Shown: positions 8,579 to 15,691 of the stretch, one piece after another
Layout: each line of letters starts with the position of its first letter
Numbering within the stretch: the first letter of the stretch is position 1
Assembly: GCA_014155705.1 (NCBI GenBank)
Contig: JAAEKA010000035.1
Location: forward strand, 1 to 43,271
Source of the DNA: Anaerolineae bacterium clx_CAG2
GTDB lineage: Bacteria > Chloroflexota > Anaerolineae > JAAEKA01
Direction: 5' to 3'
Length of the DNA stretch: 43,271 nt
The notes under the pieces: generated by a model
What the model saw: the letters and a program-made list of their open reading frames with translations, nothing else
Database searches by the model: none
Told to the model about the DNA's origin: nothing
Position numbers and translations under genes: made by a program

Positions 8579-10251
8579 TGCGAACGTGACAGCATGCCGC
8601 CGGCGATGTTGCGGGCCTTGAATCCGTTCTGCAAGAGAATCCGCGTTGCGTAGTAGGCACGCTGGCCGGAGCGGCAGAAGACGAGGATCTCGCGATCGCG
8701 CGGCAGTTCACCCAGGCGCGCTCGCAGCTCCGGCAGCGGGATGTTGACCGCGCCCGGCACGTGCTCCACCGTCAGCTCAGCCGGCTGGCGCACGTCAAGC
8801 AGGAACTCGCCCTCCACCGCGTCCCAGTGGCTGAGCGGCATGTCGTCGCGCAGGATGTCCGCCGCGACCATGCCCGCGAAGTTGACCGGGTCCTTGGCGC
8901 TGCCAAAGGGCGGCGCGTAGGCCAGCTCAGACTCCTCCAGGTCGTACACGGTCAGGCCTGTCTGGACTGCCATCGCGAACGCGTTGATGCGCGAGGGGAC
9001 GCCGTCCTCGCCCAGCATCTGCGCGCCGAGCAGACGTCCGTCGGACTTGCGGAAGATCACCTTCATCGCGATGTACTTTGCGCCCGGGTAATAGCCCGCG
9101 TGTGAGTTGGGGTAGAGATAGATCTTCTCGTAATCGGTATCCCCGAGCCGGTGGAGGGTCTTCTCGCTGACGCCGGTCTGGGCGATGACGCCCTCGAAGA
9201 TCTGGCAAATCGAGGTGCCCTGCGTGCCGCGGAAGCGGGAGTCGCGCCCGACGATGACTTCGGCTGCGATGCGGCCCTGGCGGTTGGCCGGCCCGGCCAG
9301 CGCCACCAGCGACCATTGGCCGGTGACGAAATCCCTGACCTCGACCGCGTCGCCGACGGCGAAGATATCCGGGTCGCTGGTGCGCATCTGCTCGTCGACG
9401 CGCATGCCGCCCCGCTCGCCGAGCTCGATGCCGGCCATCTTGGCCAGCGCCGTTTCCGGCCGCACACCGATGGCCAGGATCACAATGTCGGCCGGCAGAC
9501 GCTTGCCTGAGCTGGTGAGAACTTCCAGCGCGCCATCGGCCGTCTGCTCGAAGCCGGCCACGCCGTTGCTGAGCTCCAGCTTGACGCCGTGCCGCACCAT
9601 GTAGCGCTCCACCAGGCGCGCCATCTCCGTGTCCAGCGGAGGCATGACCTGGTTGAGCATCTCGACCAGCGTCACGTCCAGCCCGCGATGGGTCAGGTTT
9701 TCCACCATCTCCAGGCCGATGAAGCCGCCGCCAACCACGACGGCGCGCTTGGCCGGCAACACCGTTTGCATGCCGCTGTAGGCGTGCATGCCGCCGCGCT
9801 CGACCGCGTCCCGGTCCAGCCACTCGCGCATGGCCCGGGCGTCGGGCACAGTGCGCACCGAGAAGATGCCGGGCAGGTCGATGCCGGGCAGCGGCGGCCG
9901 GATCGGCGCGGCGCCGGGCGACAGCACCAGCTTGTCGTAAGCTTCAGTGGTGACTTCGCCGGTCACGAGGTTCTTCAGTTGCACCGTCTTGTCGGCTGCC
10001 GAGATGCCTACGACCTCGCAGCGTGTACGCACGTCGATTGCGAACTGCTCGCGAAAGGTCTGCTCCGTCGCCACTAACAGGCTCGCCTCCTGTTCGATCT
10101 TGCCGCCGACATGGTAGGGCAGTCCGCAGTTGGCGTACGACACGTACGGCCCGCGCTCCACCATGAGGATGTCCGCTGTTTCATCCAACCGGCGCAGGCG
10201 CGCCGCACACGACGCGCCGCCGGCTACTCCGCCAACGATAATGACTTTCAT
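8569..10251 (-). CDS. CoA-disulfide reductase with C-terminal rhodanese domain (copy 1)
   Basis: FAD/NAD(P)H-dependent oxidoreductase that reduces CoA disulfides, persulfides or polysulfides, fused to a sulfurtransferase. Of 560 residues, about 1-460 form the reductase and 480-555 the rhodanese domain. Visible are the FAD motif VIIVGGVAGG, the redox Cys42 in YANCGLPY, the NAD(P)H motif VVVGGGFIGLE, the FAD-contacting FAVGDAVE (Asp301), PNSHAGYYPGA near the dimer interface, and the rhodanese Cys526 in FCRSGQRA. It starts one base after the glucose dehydrogenase stop, with GAGGTG upstream, so it is tightly coupled to that gene. A paralogue lies at 29842-31563. Confidence 0.92.
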   Translation of the reverse strand: MKVIIVGGVAGGASCAARLRRLDETADILMVERGPYVSYANCGLPYHVGGKIEQEASLLVATEQTFREQFAIDVRTRCEVVGISAADKTVQLKNLVTGEVTTEAYDKLVLSPGAAPIRPPLPGIDLPGIFSVRTVPDARAMREWLDRDAVERGGMHAYSGMQTVLPAKRAVVVGGGFIGLEMVENLTHRGLDVTLVEMLNQVMPPLDTEMARLVERYMVRHGVKLELSNGVAGFEQTADGALEVLTSSGKRLPADIVILAIGVRPETALAKMAGIELGERGGMRVDEQMRTSDPDIFAVGDAVEVRDFVTGQWSLVALAGPANRQGRIAAEVIVGRDSRFRGTQGTSICQIFEGVIAQTGVSEKTLHRLGDTDYEKIYLYPNSHAGYYPGAKYIAMKVIFRKSDGRLLGAQMLGEDGVPSRINAFAMAVQTGLTVYDLEESELAYAPPFGSAKDPVNFAGMVAADILRDDMPLSHWDAVEGEFLLDVRQPAELTVEHVPGAVNIPLPELRARLGELPRDREILVFCRSGQRAYYATRILLQNGFKARNIAGGMLSRSHLA

Positions 10252-10252
10252 G

Positions 10253-11299
10253 CTACACCTCGCTAAATTGTATGATCACTTTGACGTCGTCGGGCTGTCG
10301 CTCCAACGCCGTTCGGAAGTCCTCCGGCTTCTCACGCCGCGTGATCAGCCGGTTCAGCCACTGCCGGTCCGAGCGCGCCAGATTCTGGCCCGCCCTGTAC
10401 CAGTGGCGCTTGTTGGCGTTGACGCTGCCTACGATCAGATTGTTTTTCAGGACCACCTGCGCGGCGACACTGGCCACTTCCCCGGTGGCGGCGCCGCCGG
10501 CGCCGATTCCCGTCAGGCAGAGGATGCCGCCTGATCCGATCTGTTGGATCGAGTCGGCAATCACTGCGCCAACGCCGGTGCATTCGACGATCACGTCGGG
10601 CTCGAAATCGAGATCTGTCACCCGGCCCGAGTGATAGGTACCGCCCAGGGCGCGCACGAGATCGGCCTTCGGTCCGGTTTCAGCACGATCCAACACGTGA
10701 ACCTCCAGGTTATTCGCCTTCAGGCGCAGCGCCGCCAACAGGCCAATCGGTCCTGCGCCGGTCACCAGCGCAGTTCTCGGCTCCCAGAAGGCGCGTTGGC
10801 CCGCCATGGCGACCTGTTCCAGCGCTTTGGTGATCACCGTCATCGGCTCGAGTAGCACGCCGAGGATGCCCAGAGATGGGTCGATCTTGATGAGGTACTC
10901 AGGCGCGCTGCGCCAGCGCTGTGACATGAAGCCGTGGATTTCTTTGATGCCGCGCTCGGTGTATTGGCCGTTGGTACACATGTCCCACTCGCCCACGGCG
11001 CAATTGGGGCAGGGCGCCGGGTCGGGGCGGCGGACGATGCCGACCACCAGGTCGCCGGTCTTGAGCGAGCTGCCTGGACCCGGATCGACGACGCGGCCCA
11101 GCGATTCGTGGCCCAGCACCAGGCGGGTCTTGCCAGGCGGCGCCCAGCCGTATTTGCCTTCGACGATCTCGACGTCTGTCCCGCAGACGCCGGCAGCCAC
11201 GGCCTCGACCAGCACCGATCCCTCGCTCACATCGGGCTCTGGGAATTCCTCGTAGCGCGCGGAACCTGCGGTCTTCGGTTCGACAGTGATTGCTTTCAT
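10253..11299 (-). CDS. glucose 1-dehydrogenase (zinc MDR family, archaeal-type)
   Basis: Medium-chain dehydrogenase expected to oxidise glucose (or a similar aldose) to the 1,5-lactone with NAD(P)+. About 348 residues from ATG 11299; the frame is open further upstream but MKAITVEP is the natural start. Catalytic zinc ligands lie in GVCGTDVE and GHESLG, structural-zinc cysteines in CPNCAVGEWDMC, and the Rossmann motif is TGAGPIGLLAAL. YTERGIKEIHGFMSQRW and VGSVNANKRHWY are signatures of the glucose dehydrogenase branch rather than general alcohol dehydrogenases. The neighbouring lactonase and glucosidase support the assignment. Confidence 0.85.
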   Translation of the reverse strand: MKAITVEPKTAGSARYEEFPEPDVSEGSVLVEAVAAGVCGTDVEIVEGKYGWAPPGKTRLVLGHESLGRVVDPGPGSSLKTGDLVVGIVRRPDPAPCPNCAVGEWDMCTNGQYTERGIKEIHGFMSQRWRSAPEYLIKIDPSLGILGVLLEPMTVITKALEQVAMAGQRAFWEPRTALVTGAGPIGLLAALRLKANNLEVHVLDRAETGPKADLVRALGGTYHSGRVTDLDFEPDVIVECTGVGAVIADSIQQIGSGGILCLTGIGAGGAATGEVASVAAQVVLKNNLIVGSVNANKRHWYRAGQNLARSDRQWLNRLITRREKPEDFRTALERQPDDVKVIIQFSEV

Positions 11300-11411
11300 C
11301 GCGTACTCTTGTCTCCTTATCGGTCTCATGCTACCCATGTCATAGGATGGTCGCATGGATTAACGCACGGGAATACCTGCTAAAAGGCGTAGAAGGGTTG
11401 TAGCTATGGTT

Positions 11412-12512
11412 TTAAGGGCTGACCAGTTGGAGGCAAACGGGCGTTGGCACAACCGCCACGTGCCCGGTGGGCCGCAGCATCCCAGACTCTGGATCGATCC
11501 AGAACGTGACCACGGTGTCCGAATCCTGGTTGGCGACCAACAGTAGCGCGCCGGAGGGGTCGATGGCGAAATCGCGCGGCCCAACGCCTTGCGTTGATTG
11601 GTGTCCCACCAGGGATAACTGGCCCATCGCCTGGTCGACGGAATAGACCGCCAGGCTGTCGTGTCCCCGGTTCGACGCGTAGACAAAGCGACCGGAGGGC
11701 GCCACTTTGATCTCGGCGCCCAGGTTCTGACCCGCAAAGCCGTCGGGCAGGGTCGAGATGGTCTGGAACGGAGTGAACACGCCGCTGCTGTAGCGGCATA
11801 CGGTGACTGTGGACATTAGCTCGCCGATGACGTAGGCGACCGGCTGGTTGGGGTGGAAGGCAAGATGGCGGGGCCCGACGCCAGGCGACAGGTAGGTCCA
11901 GGGAGGACTGGTTGGATCTAGCCGGCCCTGCGTGCGATCGAAGTGAAACGCCATCAGCCTGTCGGTGCCCAGGTCGACAGCCAGGATGGCGCTGCCAGCC
12001 GGGTCAGCCAGCACCATGTGGGCATGCGGGCCTTCCTGGCGCTCTGAATTGGGCCCGGAGCCAAAGAATTGAACGACGTCAGTGGCCTCTCCCAGGCTTC
12101 CATCGGCCCGGATCGGCAGCACGCAGAGGTTGCCGGTCTCATAGTTGGCCACCAGGCAATACCGTCCTTCCGGCGCGACACTGACATAGCAGGGAGCCAG
12201 GCCGTGGGTGGACTGCTGGTTCAGATAGCGCAGGTCGCCGCTCAATGGATCGACGGCAAAGGCGCTGACCGTCCCGTGCGGGCCTTTGCCGCCGGCGATC
12301 TCGTTGACTGCATACAGACAGCGCCCGTCCGGCCCCAGCGTCACGTATGAAGGGTTGATCGTGCCTGCGCCCGCCACGGTCGCGCCGTAGGTCAACTGCC
12401 CTGAGCTGGGATCCAGGTGATAGATGTAGATGCCTTCGGCTTTGCCGTCGACAAACGACTCGCGCCGGGTATAGGTGCCGATGTAGGTGGTGATACGATC
12501 AGAACTTGCCAC
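11412..12512 (-). CDS. lactonase, beta-propeller family (6-phosphogluconolactonase-like)
   Basis: Seven-bladed beta-propeller of the YbhE/Pgl family, 366 residues, hydrolysing sugar lactones. Family phrases include TYIGTYTR at the N-terminus, VNPSYVTL-like and LYAVNE (here INPSYVTLGPDG, YAVNEIAGG), GPHAHMVLADP, GPRHLAFHPN and GRFVYASNRGHDSLAVY. The start is GTG 12512, eight bases after the glucosidase stop; AAGGAAAG at the end of that gene is a distant Shine-Dalgarno. Next to a glucose dehydrogenase the likely substrate is glucono-1,5-lactone rather than the 6-phosphate (inference). A 112-bp spacer separates it from that dehydrogenase gene. Confidence 0.88.
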   Translation of the reverse strand: MASSDRITTYIGTYTRRESFVDGKAEGIYIYHLDPSSGQLTYGATVAGAGTINPSYVTLGPDGRCLYAVNEIAGGKGPHGTVSAFAVDPLSGDLRYLNQQSTHGLAPCYVSVAPEGRYCLVANYETGNLCVLPIRADGSLGEATDVVQFFGSGPNSERQEGPHAHMVLADPAGSAILAVDLGTDRLMAFHFDRTQGRLDPTSPPWTYLSPGVGPRHLAFHPNQPVAYVIGELMSTVTVCRYSSGVFTPFQTISTLPDGFAGQNLGAEIKVAPSGRFVYASNRGHDSLAVYSVDQAMGQLSLVGHQSTQGVGPRDFAIDPSGALLLVANQDSDTVVTFWIDPESGMLRPTGHVAVVPTPVCLQLVSP

Positions 12513-12520
12513 GTTTTTCG

Positions 12521-15226
12521 CTACTTTCCTTTGCCCTGCTCCAGCACCTGGTCTGCTTCAGCCGAGGCAAAGAGACGCATGATGCGCGCGATGGCTCCGG
12601 TCCAACCTGTCTGGTGGCTGGCGCCGATCCCCGCGCCGCTGTCGCCGTGGAAGTACTCGTAGAACAGGGGGTAGTCTCGCCACAGCGGATCTTCCTGGAA
12701 CTTGCGCGCGGTCCCATGCACCGGCCGCGTGCCTTGCTCGTCCTTCAGGAAGATACTGGACAGCCGGCGCCCGATCTCCTCTGCCACCTGGTAGAGGTTC
12801 ATCTGCTGCCCTGAACCGGTCGGGCATTCGATCGTGAACGCATTGCCATAGTACAGATAGTACTGTAACAGCGCACGCAGGATCAGCATGTTGACCGGCA
12901 TCCAGATCGGGCCGCGCCAGTTGGAGTTGCCGCCGAACATGCCGTCGTTCGAGTCGCCGGGGAGATAGGACACCCGATACTCCTGGTCGCCGACGCGATA
13001 GACGTAGGGGTGATCCAGGTGAACGCGCGACAGGGCTCGAATGCCGTAGGGGCTGAGAAACTCCTGCTCGTCGAGCATGACCTTCAGCACGCGGCGCAGG
13101 TTGGTCTCATTCAAGGGCGATCCCAGGAGGCGGTCTTTGTAGCCTGGCTCCAGTGGATTATGGATGAACGCCATGACTTGGGAGCGCGCCTGGAATTGGC
13201 CGCGTAGCTTCTTGGCAACCTCCGGGTATTGCTTGACCAGCTTCTGCTCGAAGACCGTCACCGCGCACAGAGGCAGCAGCCCAACCATCGAGCGCACCTT
13301 CAGGCGCTCGCTCCGTCCGTCTGGCAAGCGCAGCACGTCGTAGAAGAAGCCGTCCTCCTCATCCCACATGCCGCCTTCCTCGCCTGGCCGGATCATGCCG
13401 GAGGCGATCAGCAGAAAGTGTCCGAAGAAGCGCGTCGTGAGATCGACATAGGCCGGATTGGCCTGCGCCAGCTCGGCGCTGATCTCGACCATGTTCTGGC
13501 AGAAGAGGATCATCCAGGCGGTGCCGTCGGCCTGCTCCAGATAGCCGCCGGTCGGCAACGGTGACGAGCGGTCGAAGACGCCGATGTTGTCCAGGCCCAG
13601 GAAGCCGCCTTCGAATGCGTTGTTGCCGGCGCGATCCTTGCGGTTGACCCACCAGGTAAAATTGACCAACAGCTTGTGGAACGAACGCTCAAGCCAGGCG
13701 AGATCGCCCTCGCCGCGCTGCGCTTTCTCCAGCAAGTAGGTGTAGATCGTCGACCAGGCGTGGACCGGAGGATTCACATCGCCGAAGTTCCACTCATAAG
13801 CGGGGATCTGACCGCTGGGATGCATGTAGCGGGACTTCAGCAGGAGTTCCAACTGCGCTTTGCCAAAGTCCGCGTCGACCAGCGTCAGCGCCGTGACGTG
13901 GAAGGCGAGGTCCCAGGCCGCATACCAGGGATACTCCCATTTGTCCGGCATCGAGATCACGTCCGCGTTGACCATGTGGCCCCAATGGTCGTTGCGGCTG
14001 GAACGTTGATTGGCTTTGCGCGGCTGAATGCCGTGTTCGTTAAGCCAGCGGGTGACGTCATAATGGAAGACCTGCTTGGACCACAACATCCCGGCCAGCG
14101 CCTGCCGCATGACATTGGCCGCATCGGCGTCCAACGCGGCGGGAATGACGCCTGTATAGAACTCGCCGGCCTCTTGGACGCGCGCCTTGAAGACCGCGTC
14201 GAACGCGTCGCCACACAACTCGTCGATCGCCTTTGCGGGATCATCGATACGCTGATCGCTGAGACGCAGGCGGATCGTGCGCGCTGCGCCTGCCGCCAGC
14301 GCGAGCGGGTAGTGGGCCGCGACTTTGGTCCCCTGCTTGGCGGGGTTGACCGCGTCTTGCTGGCCGTAAACAATGAAGTTGCCGATGCCGTCCTTCACGT
14401 AAGGGGACGGGTTGGGCGCGCCCCACAGCCGCTGCATGTTGGTTTCGTTTTCTGTGAAGAGCAGATCCGGCGCGGCAGCGGCGTAGAAGAAACGCTCGCC
14501 AAGATCGCGCTGCCAGAGCGCGACGATCCCGCCGCTCTCGTCCTGCGCCAGTTGGCGCAGGGTGGGGCGAGCAACCTCATCGCCCCACGACCAGTCGTTG
14601 CGAAACCAGAGCGTGGGCAGCAGGTGCAGCGTCGCCGCTTCCGGGCCGCGGTTATGGACGGTGATCTGGATCAGCATGTCCTCGGGCGACGCTTTGGCGT
14701 ATTCGACAAAGACATCGAAGTAGCGATCCTGATCGAACACGCCCGTGTCGAGCAGCTCATATTCCGGCTGGCCGCGGCCGCGCTGGCGGTTCGTCTCGAT
14801 TAGATCGCCATACGGATAGGCCGCCTGAGGATATTTGTAGAGGTATTTCATGTACGAGTGCGTCGGCGTCGAATCGAGGTAGAAGTAGTATTCCTTGACA
14901 TCCTCGCCGTGATTGCCCTCGCCGTTGTTCAGTCCAAAGAGACGTTCTTTGAGAATCGGATCGTTTCCGTTCCACAGCGCCAGCGCGAAGCAGACCCGCT
15001 GACGGTCATCAGAAATGCCGCCCAAACCATCTTCTCCCCAACGATAGGCGCGCGAACGGGCCTGGTCATGCGAGAAGTAGTTCCAGGCGTCGCCGTTTTC
15101 GCTGTAGTCCTCGCGCACGGTGCCCCACTGGCGTTCGCTCAGATAGGGTCCCCACTTCTTCCAGGCAGCCGTTTTGTTGCGGTCTTCTTCAAGACGAGCT
15201 TGTTCGCTATTCACTTGTGGGTCCAT
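12521..15226 (-). CDS. GH63-family glucosidase
   Basis: Large (901-residue) glycoside hydrolase with an N-terminal beta-sandwich region and a C-terminal (alpha/alpha)6 barrel, as in bacterial GH63 enzymes that act on alpha-glucosides or glucosyl/mannosyl-glycerate-like solutes. Recognisable stretches are WGPYLSERQWGTVREDYS at the N-terminus, HPSGQIPAYEWNFGDVNPPV, EGGFLGLDNIGVFDRSSPLP (likely carrying an active-site acid) and NWRGPIWMPVNMLILRAL. No signal peptide, so it should be cytosolic. ATG 15226 is preceded by AGGAG and lies ten bases after the small-protein stop. It probably feeds free glucose to the dehydrogenase and lactonase downstream. Confidence 0.88.
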   Translation of the reverse strand: MDPQVNSEQARLEEDRNKTAAWKKWGPYLSERQWGTVREDYSENGDAWNYFSHDQARSRAYRWGEDGLGGISDDRQRVCFALALWNGNDPILKERLFGLNNGEGNHGEDVKEYYFYLDSTPTHSYMKYLYKYPQAAYPYGDLIETNRQRGRGQPEYELLDTGVFDQDRYFDVFVEYAKASPEDMLIQITVHNRGPEAATLHLLPTLWFRNDWSWGDEVARPTLRQLAQDESGGIVALWQRDLGERFFYAAAAPDLLFTENETNMQRLWGAPNPSPYVKDGIGNFIVYGQQDAVNPAKQGTKVAAHYPLALAAGAARTIRLRLSDQRIDDPAKAIDELCGDAFDAVFKARVQEAGEFYTGVIPAALDADAANVMRQALAGMLWSKQVFHYDVTRWLNEHGIQPRKANQRSSRNDHWGHMVNADVISMPDKWEYPWYAAWDLAFHVTALTLVDADFGKAQLELLLKSRYMHPSGQIPAYEWNFGDVNPPVHAWSTIYTYLLEKAQRGEGDLAWLERSFHKLLVNFTWWVNRKDRAGNNAFEGGFLGLDNIGVFDRSSPLPTGGYLEQADGTAWMILFCQNMVEISAELAQANPAYVDLTTRFFGHFLLIASGMIRPGEEGGMWDEEDGFFYDVLRLPDGRSERLKVRSMVGLLPLCAVTVFEQKLVKQYPEVAKKLRGQFQARSQVMAFIHNPLEPGYKDRLLGSPLNETNLRRVLKVMLDEQEFLSPYGIRALSRVHLDHPYVYRVGDQEYRVSYLPGDSNDGMFGGNSNWRGPIWMPVNMLILRALLQYYLYYGNAFTIECPTGSGQQMNLYQVAEEIGRRLSSIFLKDEQGTRPVHGTARKFQEDPLWRDYPLFYEYFHGDSGAGIGASHQTGWTGAIARIMRLFASAEADQVLEQGKGK

Positions 15227-15236
15227 CAGGTGCTCC

Positions 15237-15515
15237 TCATCGCTGTGTGTTCTCAGCCGCAGGGACGGCGCCCAGCCGCTCGACCTTGAGCAGGGGACAG
15301 CCCAGATCGTACAGCGCGTTCAACACGCCCAGCAGGGCAGCTTGATCGCGCACCTCTCCGGTCAACGTCGTGACCGGCGGCTGGCTGGCTGGTTGCCTGG
15401 TGGTGATCACCATGCCGCTCAACCGGCTGGACCAACTCGCGCTCAACTGACCCTGAACGCGGATGCGATAGCGACAGGGCCGATCAAATAGTAACTGGTT
15501 GCCACTTGGGTTCAT
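15237..15515 (-). CDS. small conserved YRIRV/DQAAL protein (copy 1)
   Basis: A 92-residue protein without a name known to me. It contains YRIRVQG, WSSRLSGMVIT and DQAALLGVLNALYDLGCPLL, which match the 91-residue protein at 31677-31952 along its whole length. No signal peptide or membrane helix; the C-terminal half should be an amphipathic helix plus strand. It is the first gene of the glucosidase operon, between the MalT-like regulator and GH63. Its paralogue also sits between a MalT-like regulator and a CoA-disulfide reductase. A role linked to those regulators is possible but unproven. Confidence 0.75.
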   Translation of the reverse strand: MNPSGNQLLFDRPCRYRIRVQGQLSASWSSRLSGMVITTRQPASQPPVTTLTGEVRDQAALLGVLNALYDLGCPLLKVERLGAVPAAENTQR

Positions 15516-15558
15516 CGGGGCATTCCTTGAAGCGCTGGTTTCTTCGTCCGCCCTTCAA

Positions 15559-15587
15559 GCATAACGCGGTCATTAGCGGAATGCCAA
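15559..15587 (-). promoter_or_regulatory. candidate sigma-70 promoter of the glucose-oxidation operon
   Basis: Minus strand TTGGCA (15587-15582), 17-base spacer, TTATGC (15564-15559). It predicts a start near 15552 and a leader of about 36 nt before ATG 15515. Confidence 0.45.
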
Positions 15588-15691
15588 CCCCCAAAGGATG
15601 TATTATGGGTGTAAGAAAGGTAATTGCTTAACCCAAGACTGCGGAGGTCGCTGGGTTGAGACTGGCGACTTGCGAAGTCTGGAATTTGACT

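Noticed and set aside
15629-15658. AACCCA/TGGGTT arms as a terminator of the first MalT-like gene
   Set aside because: The stem is short with a long loop and there is no T-run on the minus strand.
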